Source: Conexibacter woesei Iso977N
Lineage (GTDB): Bacteria > Actinomycetota > Thermoleophilia > Solirubrobacterales > Solirubrobacteraceae
Reading direction: 5' to 3'
Length of the DNA: 64,000 nucleotides
Assembly: GCF_000424625.1 (NCBI RefSeq)
Contig: NZ_AUKG01000001.1
Span: 310,001 to 374,000 of the forward strand
The notes below the pieces were generated by a model. It made no database searches, was not told the origin of the DNA, and worked only from the letters and a program-made list of their open reading frames with translations. Positions within the stretch are counted from its first letter, which is position 1. Each line of letters begins with the position of its first letter. Both the position numbers and the translations under genes were made by a program. This document shows, in pieces, positions 26,128-34,517 of this stretch.

Positions 26128-26757
26128 TCATCGCGGCTGGCCGTCAACGCAGCGTCGGGCAGACCCCGTCGCCTCGAACGCGCTGAAGGTGTAGGTGAAC
26201 CTGCCGGGCAGGATCGCCACCGCTTCCAGGGTGATCGGGGCGTTGACCGGCGCCCGGGTGCCTGGCAGCGGGCATTGCGCGCTGACGCGCGCCACCGATG
26301 CCAGTGAGCCACGTCGTGGGTGTGACACCTTGCGCGTGCCGAAGCCCGCGCAGTCCAAGGTGTAGGAGAAGCCCGCCGCCACGGCGCGGCGCGTCGCTGT
26401 GCGGATGCCGAGGTCGCGCAGGTCGGGCACGACGCGCGTGCGCCCGGGTGGCGGTGTGGTGGCCCCGGCGCAGAAGTGCGCCGGCCCGTAGCTGCGGTCA
26501 AAGCATATTCCGCGGCCATAGCGCCGGCGCAGATAGTCGAGGTTCGGCGCCGTCGGGTTGACGACCTCTACCGCGACGCACGTCGCGGCCTGCCCGGTCG
26601 CCGTCACGTAGATCCCGGAGCGGGCGAGGGCTGTGATGTCGCGCTCGATGCGCCGCTGCAGCAACCCGCGATCGACCGACGCCGGCCTTCCGCCGCGGCC
26701 GTCGCCCGAACCGAGCGCCAGCGCGGCGGCCACAGTGACCGCCGCCGCGACGACCAC
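26128..26757 (-). CDS. Membrane-anchored or secreted hypothetical protein
   Basis: 209 residues from GTG 26757, the only start after an in-frame stop. A hydrophobic N-terminus (VVVAAAVTVAAALALG) lacks preceding basic residues, so export is likely but not certain. The rest contains five Cys residues in two clusters (CVAVEVVN...GICFDRSYGPAHFC and DCAGFGT...QCPLPGT), suggesting disulfides outside the membrane. No family was recognised. It diverges from the WGR-DUF4132 gene, from which it is separated by about 200 bases. Confidence 0.5.
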   Translation of the reverse strand: MVVAAAVTVAAALALGSGDGRGGRPASVDRGLLQRRIERDITALARSGIYVTATGQAATCVAVEVVNPTAPNLDYLRRRYGRGICFDRSYGPAHFCAGATTPPPGRTRVVPDLRDLGIRTATRRAVAAGFSYTLDCAGFGTRKVSHPRRGSLASVARVSAQCPLPGTRAPVNAPITLEAVAILPGRFTYTFSAFEATGSARRCVDGQPR

Positions 26758-26963
26758 GGCGCCGACGCCCAGCGCCGCGCGTCGCGCGTCGCTCCAGGAG
26801 CCTCATGTCGCCAAGACAACACAGGCTGGCCCGTCCGCGTCAACCCCGCGGTCGGCTACGAAATCGCCGGGGCCGCCGCGACGGGGACGATGATGACCTA
26901 TCGGTTCGTCGAGGCCATGGGCGTTTCGGGATACGCTGCTGTGCGGTGACGACGGGGGAGTGA

Positions 26964-29900
26964 ATGGGAACGCTTGAGCAACGGTCGCTGGTGTTCGACC
27001 AGGGCACGTCCGACAAGTTCTGGACGATTCGCGTGGACGGGTCGCAGCACACAGTGCACTACGGGCGCACCGGCACCGCGGGGCAGGTCAAGACGAAGGA
27101 CTTCCCGTCGGCCGACAAGGCGGCGAGCGACGCCGAGCGCCTGATCGCGGAGAAGCTGCGCAAGGGCTACCGCGACGCGACGAGCGCGACGCCGATGCCT
27201 GCGCCGGAACCCGAGCCCGCGCCCGCGCCGCAACCCGCACCGCAACCCGCACCGGCGTCCGACGCCGCGGTCGCCGCCGGCGCGTCCCCGTCCCCGGCGC
27301 CCGCACTCGACGACCGGCCGCCGCTGGACCTCCGCCCGCACGAGTGGTCGCTGGCCACCTGGCGCCCGCTGCACGATCCGCCCGCCGACGAGCCCGTGCC
27401 GTTCGACCCCAGGCGCCTGCGCGCAGCGATGAGGGCCGCCACCAGCGAGTGGGCGCTGCGCTGGCCCGCGTCGCCGATCCCCTTCCCCATCACGCGCGAG
27501 GAGGCCGCCTACTGGCTCCGCGCCGGCCAGCCGGTGCGCTGGGGCGACACCGCACTGAGGCGCCACGCCGCGGTGATCGACCAGCCGCCGGACCTCACGG
27601 CCGATGCGGCGATCGCGCTGGCCCGCACGAGCCAGCTCCCCGGCGGCGAGGCGATGGCGCCGCTGGTGACGCTGCTCGGCCCGGAGCGAACGCTCGACCT
27701 GCTCCTGGCCCCGCGCGCGAAGCCCGGCAACGAGAGCCCGGTGCTCGGCCTGTTTGCGGGCGTGCGCGCCTACCTGCTGCCCGCCCTGTCGAGGGCCGAC
27801 CGCGACCGCCTGCGCGAGCGCGCGCGCACGTGGCTGACCGACGAGCTGCGCGACCCGGGCTACCAGCTCGGCGATGCCGCGCTGCTCGCGGCGCAGGTCG
27901 GCGGGCTCGACGCGCTTGTCCAGGAGCTGTGCGACCGCTGGCCCGACGGCTGGTTCGCGGACTCGGGCAGCGCCGGCTCCTGGGCGACGATCGCCTTCGG
28001 CGTCGGCTCCGCGCAGGCCTTCGAGGACGTGGTGGAGCGCACCGGCATGCGCTTCGCCGAGGAGCATGAGATCGCCGGGTTCCTCGCCCACACCGAGCTG
28101 CGGCGGCTGGACCGGCTCGTCGCGTCGGCGTTGCGCCAGGAGTCCCGGGACGCGGCCGCGACCGCCATCGGCGCGTTCGCCGCCCGCGTCCACGCGCTCG
28201 AGGCCGCACCCGGCATGCTCGAGCTGATGGTCGGCTCGCGGGCGCCGTCGGTCGCGCGCGACTGGCTCAACGACCATCCGCGCCAGACCGCGCGCGGGCT
28301 CGCGCCGCTGCTCTCCCGCTCCGGCCGCCTCGCCGACGCGGCGGTCGACCAGCTCAAGCGCATGGCCCGCGGCCCGTCGCGACCCGTGCTGGAGGAGCTG
28401 GCCGCCGAGCTGGCGCCCGGCGCCGAGCGCGACCGCCTCCAGGACCGCGTCCTGGACGCCGCCCTGCCCGCCGGCCCCGAGCTGGACGACGCACCACCGT
28501 GGCTGGCCGACGCCGAAGCGCGCCTGGCCAGGACCGCGCTCCCCGCCTGGCTGGACGTCACCGCCCTCCCGCCGCTGGAGGTCGACGGCGGCAGCCTCGG
28601 CGCCCGGCACCTGCCGACCGTCCTGCGGATTCTGCGCGCGAGCGCCGACGACCCCGACCCGGCGATCGGCCCGCTGCGCGCGGCGATCGGCCCGGGCAGC
28701 CCCGCGGCAGAGGAGCTCGCCTGGTCGCTGTTCGACGCGTGGTCGGCCGCCGACGCGCCGACCAGGGACAGGTGGGCGCTCGTCGCGATGGGCCATCTCG
28801 GCGGCGACCGTTGCGCGCTGCGTCTCGCGCCGCTCATCCGCGCCTGGCCGGGCGAGAGCCAGCACAGGCGCGCCGTCGTCGGCCTCGGCGTGCTGCGCGG
28901 CATCGGCACCGACGTCGCGCTGCTGCAGCTGAACGGCATCGCGCAGAGGCTGAGGTTCAAGGCCCTGCAGGCGCGGGCGCGCGAGGCGATGGAGGAGATC
29001 GCCCGGGACCGCGGCATGACCAAGAGCGAGCTCGAGGACCGGATCGTCCCCGACTGCGGCCTGGACGAGCACGGCAGGCGGGTCTTCGACTTCGGCCCGC
29101 GCCAGTTCGAGTTCGTGCTCGGCCCCGGGATGAAGCCGATGCTCCGCGACGGCACCGGGAAGCTGCGGACCTCGCCACCGAAGCCCGGCGTCAGGGACGA
29201 CGCGGCGCTGGCGACGGCAGCCGTCGCCGACTGGAAGGTCGTGCGCAGGACGGTGGCCGACGTGGCCAAGGTCCAGGGCGCGCGTCTGGAGCAGGCGATG
29301 GTCGGGGGCCGCCGCTGGCCTGTCGCCGACTTCGAGGCCCTGATCGTCCGCCACCCGCTGCAGCGCCACATCGTCGCGCCGCTGGTGCTCGGGACCTACG
29401 CGGCCGACGGCGCGCTGACGGCCACCTTCCGGCTGACCGACGAGGGCGACTACGCCGATGCCGGCGACGAGCCGTTCGCCCTGCCCGGCGACGCCCGGGT
29501 CGGCATCGTTCACCCGATGGCGCTCGACGACGCCACCCGTGCCGCGTGGGGCGAGGTGCTCGCCGACTACGAGCTGGTGCCGCCGTTCCCGCAGCTGGGA
29601 CGGCCCGTCTACGAGCTCGAGCCCGAGGACCGCGACGCGCGCGTCCTCACGCGCTTCAAGGCCTATGAGATCGGGCCGGGCGCCCTGGTGCGGATCCTCG
29701 AGAACCTGGACTGGACCCGCGGCGTGCCACAGGACGCCGGGATGTTCCACCTGCACAGCAAGTACTTCCCGGACGCCGACTGCACGGCGGTCGTCCAGTA
29801 CGAGGGCGGCATCCCCGCCGGCTACATCGTCGAGGCCGAGGACCAGCGCGTGACCATGGTGTACGTGATCTCCGGGCGCGGCGACGCGTGGGACTTCGGC

Positions 29901-30023
29901 TACGGCCTCGACGACGGCCGCCGCGACAGACGCCAGCTCCTGCGCTGGGGCGACGTCGAACCGGTGATGCGCAGCGAGGTCCTCTCCGACGTTCAGCACC
30001 TGGTCGCGAAGGCCAAGCCGTGA
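26964..30023 (+). CDS. WGR-DUF4132 protein (YehI/MolR-like), first gene of five-gene MoxR-VWA operon
   Basis: 1019 residues; ATG 26964 is preceded by GGGGGAG. An N-terminal WGR domain (about 5-75: FWTIRVDGSQHTVHYGRTGTAGQ) is joined by a Pro/Ala linker (about 78-118) to a long HEAT-like helical region. A C-terminal DUF4132 domain follows (about 790-1000: AAWGEVLADYELVPPFPQLGRPVYELEP...GMFHLHSKYFPDADCTAVVQYEGGIPAGYI). The WGR fold binds nucleic acid in PARP proteins, but its role in this family is unknown. This order of domains is that of E. coli YehI/MolR. Its stop overlaps the ATPase GTG by four bases, so it is made with the machine and may act as client adaptor or effector. Confidence 0.85.
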   Translation: MGTLEQRSLVFDQGTSDKFWTIRVDGSQHTVHYGRTGTAGQVKTKDFPSADKAASDAERLIAEKLRKGYRDATSATPMPAPEPEPAPAPQPAPQPAPASDAAVAAGASPSPAPALDDRPPLDLRPHEWSLATWRPLHDPPADEPVPFDPRRLRAAMRAATSEWALRWPASPIPFPITREEAAYWLRAGQPVRWGDTALRRHAAVIDQPPDLTADAAIALARTSQLPGGEAMAPLVTLLGPERTLDLLLAPRAKPGNESPVLGLFAGVRAYLLPALSRADRDRLRERARTWLTDELRDPGYQLGDAALLAAQVGGLDALVQELCDRWPDGWFADSGSAGSWATIAFGVGSAQAFEDVVERTGMRFAEEHEIAGFLAHTELRRLDRLVASALRQESRDAAATAIGAFAARVHALEAAPGMLELMVGSRAPSVARDWLNDHPRQTARGLAPLLSRSGRLADAAVDQLKRMARGPSRPVLEELAAELAPGAERDRLQDRVLDAALPAGPELDDAPPWLADAEARLARTALPAWLDVTALPPLEVDGGSLGARHLPTVLRILRASADDPDPAIGPLRAAIGPGSPAAEELAWSLFDAWSAADAPTRDRWALVAMGHLGGDRCALRLAPLIRAWPGESQHRRAVVGLGVLRGIGTDVALLQLNGIAQRLRFKALQARAREAMEEIARDRGMTKSELEDRIVPDCGLDEHGRRVFDFGPRQFEFVLGPGMKPMLRDGTGKLRTSPPKPGVRDDAALATAAVADWKVVRRTVADVAKVQGARLEQAMVGGRRWPVADFEALIVRHPLQRHIVAPLVLGTYAADGALTATFRLTDEGDYADAGDEPFALPGDARVGIVHPMALDDATRAAWGEVLADYELVPPFPQLGRPVYELEPEDRDARVLTRFKAYEIGPGALVRILENLDWTRGVPQDAGMFHLHSKYFPDADCTAVVQYEGGIPAGYIVEAEDQRVTMVYVISGRGDAWDFGYGLDDGRRDRRQLLRWGDVEPVMRSEVLSDVQHLVAKAKP

Positions 30024-31114
30024 GCGCGCCCGAGAGCCGCCAGCGGCCGCCGGCCGAGGAGCTGCACGCCGAGGAGCTCGCGCGCCTGGTCGCGCTCGAC
30101 GCCGACGTCCAGCGCCCGCCCGGCTGGCGGATGACCCCGGCCTCGGCCGTGCGCTTCATCGCCGGCGACGCGAAGCTCGGGATCGCGCCGAAGTTCGTGG
30201 GCGAGCGCGCGTTCGTCGAGCGCTGCGTGGTCGCGCTGGCGACCAACCGAGGGTTGATGCTCATCGGCCGGCCGGGCACGGCCAAGAGCCTGCTGTCGGA
30301 GCTGCTGGCCGCCGCGGTCAGCGGCGACTCGACGCTGACGATCCAGGGCAGCGCCGCGACCACCGACGACGCGATCAAGTACTCGTGGAACTACGCGCTG
30401 CTGCTGGCCGAGGGGCCGTCGGAGCGCTCCCTGGTTCCCGCGCCTCTGCACACCGGCATGCGCGAGGGCCGGATCGTGCGCTTCGAGGAGATCACGCGCT
30501 GCCCGATCGAGGTCCAGGACGCGTTGCTCTCGGTCCTCTCCGATCGCGTGCTCGTCGTGCCCGAGCTGGACGACGAGCAGCGCACGGTCTTCGCCGCCCA
30601 CGGCTTCAACCTGATCGCCACGGCCAACACGCGCGACCGCGGGACCAACGAGATGAGCGCCGCGCTCAAGCGCCGCTTCAACTTCGAGACGGTGCTCCCG
30701 ATCGCCGACCTCCAGGACGAGATGGCGCTCGTGCAGCGCGAAACCGCGCAGATGCTCGCGCGCGTCGGCATCGCGGCGCGGCTGGACGACGACCTCACCG
30801 AGGTGCTCGTCACGACGTTCGCCGAGCTGCGGACGGGCAGGACCGCGGGCGACAAGGCGATCGAGCCGCTGGCCAGCGCGATGTCGACGGCCGAGGCCGT
30901 GTCGGTCGGCTACGCGGCCTGCGTGCAGGCGCACTACTTCGGCGGCGGGCGCGCGGCGGGTGCGGGCGACGTCGCCCAGCACCTGATCGGCACGGCGATC
31001 AAGGACGACCCCGACGACGTCAAGAAGCTGCGCCACTACGTCGAGCAGGAGGTCCGCGGCCGCAAGGGCAAGGCCTGGAAGGACCTCTACGCGGCGCGCG
31101 GCCATCTGCGGTGA
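30020..31114 (+). CDS. MoxR-type AAA+ ATPase (YehL-like)
   Basis: 364 residues from GTG 30020, which overlaps the previous TGA. Walker A GRPGTAKS (83-90), Walker B-like IVRFEEI with the catalytic Glu, sensor-1 LIATANTRDRGTNE, and an arginine finger in AALKRRFNFE. A C-terminal helical lid spans about 245-364. Length and features match MoxR-family ATPases, which with VWA partners remodel or activate metalloproteins and other client proteins; the closest architectural match is E. coli YehL. It sits between DUF4132 and DUF5682 genes with exact four-base overlaps at both ends, implying balanced synthesis. Confidence 0.9.
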   Translation: MSAPESRQRPPAEELHAEELARLVALDADVQRPPGWRMTPASAVRFIAGDAKLGIAPKFVGERAFVERCVVALATNRGLMLIGRPGTAKSLLSELLAAAVSGDSTLTIQGSAATTDDAIKYSWNYALLLAEGPSERSLVPAPLHTGMREGRIVRFEEITRCPIEVQDALLSVLSDRVLVVPELDDEQRTVFAAHGFNLIATANTRDRGTNEMSAALKRRFNFETVLPIADLQDEMALVQRETAQMLARVGIAARLDDDLTEVLVTTFAELRTGRTAGDKAIEPLASAMSTAEAVSVGYAACVQAHYFGGGRAAGAGDVAQHLIGTAIKDDPDDVKKLRHYVEQEVRGRKGKAWKDLYAARGHLR

Positions 31115-33372
31115 ACCCGCGCGTCCACCTCTTCGGCGTCCGGCACCACAGCCCGCAGGCGGCGCGCATGGTCCTCCGGCTGATCGAGGAGGTCGCTCCC
31201 GCGGCGGTGCTCGTCGAGGGACCGGCCGACTTCCAGGCCCAGGTCGGCGAGCTGGGCCTGGACCACCGCGCGCCGGTGGCGATCTACAGCTCGGTCGCGC
31301 GCGACGGTCAGCGGCGCGCCGCGTACTACCCGTTGTGCGAGTACTCGCCGGAGTGGCAGGCGATCCGGGCCGGGCTGCGAGCGGGCGTTGTTGTAGGCCT
31401 CATCGACCTGCCGTGGGTCGCGCTCGTCGACGCCGAGGCGCCCGAGGAGCGCAATCTCTACGGCGACCAGGAGCTGCACCGCTCGCCGGCGCTGCCCGCG
31501 CTACTGGAGCGCCTCGGCGTCGATGGCTTCGACGACGCCTGGGACCTGCTGGTCGAGGTCGACCCGGACCTCACGCTCGCCGACTACCGCGCGCGGGTCG
31601 ACGCGCTCTGCCGGGAGCTGCGCGGCCCCGAGGAGCATGTTGGTGTGGAAGACGCGCGGCGCGAGCGCTTCATGGCCGCGCAGGTGCGCAGGACGCTCGC
31701 GACGGTCGACGGGCCGGTCGTGGTCGTCACCGGTGGCTTCCACACGGAGGGGCTGCGGCGGCTGCTGCACGATGACGCGCAGGCCGCGCCGGCCGAGGCG
31801 CTGCCCGAGCCGCGCGCCGGCGACGGGCGGGTCGTCGCGTTGACGCCCTACTCCTACGCGGCGCTCGACGCGCTGACCGGCTACGCGGCGGGGATGCCGA
31901 ACCCCGGCTTCTACGACCTGGTCTGGCGGGCGCGGACCACCGACGCCGGCGCGGATGAGCGACCGGCCGACGTCGCGCTGGCGCGCATCGTCGCGCGCCT
32001 GCGCGAGCTCGACCAGCCCGTCAGCCCCGCCGACCTGATCGGGCTGCGCGTCACCGCCGAGGGGCTGGCGGCGCTGCGCGGGCACGCCGAGGTCTGGCGC
32101 CGGGACCTCGTCGACGGCATCCGCGGCGCGCTGGTCAAGGACGAGCTCGAGGCCGGGATCGTGCACCCGATGCTCGCGGCGTGCTTCGAGGTCCTGCGCG
32201 GCGACGCGCTCGGGAGGCTGGCCGACGAGGCGCGGCGCCCGCCGTTCGTCACCGACCTGGAGGAGCGCCTACGGGCGCTCGACCTGGAGCCCGCGGCGCA
32301 GCGCCGCGGCGTCACGCTCGACCTCCGGATCCCGCGCGAGCTGGAGCGCAGCCGCCTCCTGCACGGGCTGGCGGTGCTCGCGCTGCCGGGCTTCGAGGCC
32401 GCCGACGTCGTCGCCCGGCCGCAGGACGGCGCGCTGCAGGAGCGCTGGACGGTGTGGCGCGCCGTGGGCCTGCCGGGCGCGGCGATCGAGGCCGCGGCCT
32501 ACGGCGCCAGCGTCCCGGCCGCCGTCGCCGGCCGCCTGCTGGAGCTGGCTGGCCGGCTCGCCCACGACGCGGCGGGCGCGGCCCGGCTGCTGCAGGACGC
32601 GCTGCTGGCCGGCGCCGGCGACGTCGCCGGGCCGCTCGTCGCCCGGGTCGGTGAGCTGATCGGCGCCGATCCTGATGTCGCGTCGGTCGGCGACGCCGCC
32701 GCGTCGCTGCTGCACCTGTTCCGCTATGAGTCGGTGCTCGGCACGGCCGGCGACGCCGGTGCGGGCGCGCTGCTGGCGGCCGCCTATGAGCGGTTGTTGT
32801 GGTTGTTGGATCCGGGCGGCGGCGCGGCGCCCGCCGAGGACGCCGGCGTCGAGGCGATCGCCCAGGCGATCGAGGTCCTGGAGCGCGCGGGCGACGCGCT
32901 CGGGCTCGGCCGCGAGGAGCTGCTCGGCGTCCTGGAGCGCCTCGACGCCGACGACGCGGCGGCGCCCGGCCTGCGCGGCGCGGCGCTCGGCGCACGCTGG
33001 GTGCTGGACGCGGTCGACCCCGAGGCGCTGGACGCCGCGCCGCTGCGCTTCGCCGATCCGGCCGCACTGGGCGACTTCTTGTATGGGTTGCTGCGCCTCG
33101 CCCGCGAGGCGGCCCAGCGCCGGCCGGAGCTGCTGCACGCGATCGACCGCGTGCTCGTCGGGTGGGAGCCCGCGGCGTTCTTGGAGGCCTTGCCCGCGCT
33201 GCGCCGGGCGTTCGGCGCGCTGGCGCCGCGCGAGAAGGACCGGGCGGCGCGGATCGTCCTGGGCGAGGCGCTGGAGCGCGTCGCCGACCCGGCCGAGGCC
33301 GAGGCGCTCGCGCGCCTGGAGGCGTCGCTGGCCGGCGTCCTGAGTCGCTTCGGGCTGCGGGGTGCGGCATGA
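31111..33372 (+). CDS. DUF5682 family protein (YehM-like)
   Basis: 753 residues from GTG 31111, close in length to E. coli YehM. The N-terminus HLFGVRHHSPQAARMVLRLIEEVAPAAVLVEGPADF resembles the GxxH...EGP signature of the TraB/ChaN/erythromycin-esterase-like fold, and VVTGGFHTEGLRRLL (about 208-222) supplies another conserved His. That suggests a hydrolase-like or metal-binding N-terminal domain (about 1-260). The C-terminal 400 residues are Ala/Leu-rich helical repeats with an LARIVARLREL-like pattern. Function has not been established for the family. Overlaps of four bases at both ends place it in the MoxR-VWA operon. Confidence 0.85.
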   Translation: MNPRVHLFGVRHHSPQAARMVLRLIEEVAPAAVLVEGPADFQAQVGELGLDHRAPVAIYSSVARDGQRRAAYYPLCEYSPEWQAIRAGLRAGVVVGLIDLPWVALVDAEAPEERNLYGDQELHRSPALPALLERLGVDGFDDAWDLLVEVDPDLTLADYRARVDALCRELRGPEEHVGVEDARRERFMAAQVRRTLATVDGPVVVVTGGFHTEGLRRLLHDDAQAAPAEALPEPRAGDGRVVALTPYSYAALDALTGYAAGMPNPGFYDLVWRARTTDAGADERPADVALARIVARLRELDQPVSPADLIGLRVTAEGLAALRGHAEVWRRDLVDGIRGALVKDELEAGIVHPMLAACFEVLRGDALGRLADEARRPPFVTDLEERLRALDLEPAAQRRGVTLDLRIPRELERSRLLHGLAVLALPGFEAADVVARPQDGALQERWTVWRAVGLPGAAIEAAAYGASVPAAVAGRLLELAGRLAHDAAGAARLLQDALLAGAGDVAGPLVARVGELIGADPDVASVGDAAASLLHLFRYESVLGTAGDAGAGALLAAAYERLLWLLDPGGGAAPAEDAGVEAIAQAIEVLERAGDALGLGREELLGVLERLDADDAAAPGLRGAALGARWVLDAVDPEALDAAPLRFADPAALGDFLYGLLRLAREAAQRRPELLHAIDRVLVGWEPAAFLEALPALRRAFGALAPREKDRAARIVLGEALERVADPAEAEALARLEASLAGVLSRFGLRGAA

Positions 33373-34517
33373 GCGACGACGACGTCCGACGAGCGCGTTG
33401 GCGCCTGGTCCTCGGCGCGGAGGCCGCCGCGGCGTGCGCGGTCCCGGGTGGCGGCACGGGCGACGCCGGCGAGCCGCTGAGCGACGAGCAGCTCGCCCAG
33501 GACCGCGCGCTGACGTTCCTCTACGAGCGCGAGACCGGCAGCGACCGTCGCAGCGGGGGCCTCGGCGGCGGCGACGGGCTGACCGTGTCGGCCTGGATCA
33601 ACGACGTGCGGGAGCTGTTCCCGCGCCGCGTCGTCGAGCGCCTCGAGCACGACGCGCTCGACCGCTACGGGTTGCTGGAGCTGGTGACCGACGCCGAGGT
33701 GCTGCGTCAGGCGCAGCCGAGCATGACCATGTTGAAGGCCGTGCTCTCGACCAAGCACCTCATGAAGGGCGAGGTCCTCGATGAGGCGCGGCGCATCATC
33801 CGGGCGGTCGTCGACGAGCTGCGCGAGCGGCTGGCGCGCGAGGTCGTCTCGCCCTTCGCCGGCACGCTGGACCGGCGCCGTCCCACGCGCCACAAGGTGG
33901 CCGCGAACTTCGACGCCAAGGCGACCATCCGGCGCAACCTGAAGCACTTCGACCTCGCGAGCGGCCGGATCGTCATCAACCAGCCGCTGTTCTCCTCGCG
34001 CGTGCGCCGCCACGTCGACCGCTGGCAGGTCATCGTCCTGGTCGACCAGTCGGGCTCGATGGTCGACTCGGTCATCCACGCGGCGGTCACGGCCTCGGTG
34101 TTCACGGCGCTGGGCACGTTGATGGACACGCACCTGGTCGTCTTCGACGACAGGGTCGTCGACCTCACCGAGCGCGCCGGCGACCCCGTCGAGACGCTGC
34201 TGGCCGTCCAGCTCGGCGGCGGGACCGACATCGCGCAGGCGATGGCCTACGCCGCGCAGCTGGTGACGCGGCCCGACCGCGCGCTGGTCGTGCTCATCAC
34301 CGACTTCTGCGAGGGCGGCGCCGTCGGGCCGCTGCTGGCGACGACCAAGGCGCTGATCGAGTCGGGCGTGACCGTCCTGGGCCTGGCCGCGCTGGACGCC
34401 GACGCGGTGCCGGGCTACGACCGTGGGACGGCGTCGCGGATCGCCGCGCTCGGCGCGCACGTGGGCGCGATGACGCCGCACGAGCTCGCCGTCTGGGTCG
34501 CGGAGCGGGTGGCGTGA
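33369..34517 (+). CDS. VWA-domain protein (YehP-like), MoxR partner
   Basis: 382 residues from ATG 33369. The N-terminal half is helical (SDEQLAQDRALTFLYERETG...STKHLMKGEVLDEARRIIRAVV). The C-terminal half is a von Willebrand A domain (about 218-370) with an intact metal site: D226xSGS230 (VLVDQSGSMVDS), the conserved Thr in GGGTDIAQAM, and Asp in VLITDFCEGG. VWA proteins of this type dock onto MoxR ATPases and present clients to them. It lies fourth in the operon and overlaps both neighbours by four bases. Confidence 0.9.
   Translation: MSDDDVRRARWRLVLGAEAAAACAVPGGGTGDAGEPLSDEQLAQDRALTFLYERETGSDRRSGGLGGGDGLTVSAWINDVRELFPRRVVERLEHDALDRYGLLELVTDAEVLRQAQPSMTMLKAVLSTKHLMKGEVLDEARRIIRAVVDELRERLAREVVSPFAGTLDRRRPTRHKVAANFDAKATIRRNLKHFDLASGRIVINQPLFSSRVRRHVDRWQVIVLVDQSGSMVDSVIHAAVTASVFTALGTLMDTHLVVFDDRVVDLTERAGDPVETLLAVQLGGGTDIAQAMAYAAQLVTRPDRALVVLITDFCEGGAVGPLLATTKALIESGVTVLGLAALDADAVPGYDRGTASRIAALGAHVGAMTPHELAVWVAERVA

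Noticed and set aside
26898-29999. 1033-codon open frame on the minus strand
   Set aside because: It is antisense to the WGR-DUF4132 gene, His/Arg/Gly-rich and without any motif; the plus frame has clear domains and a ribosome binding site.
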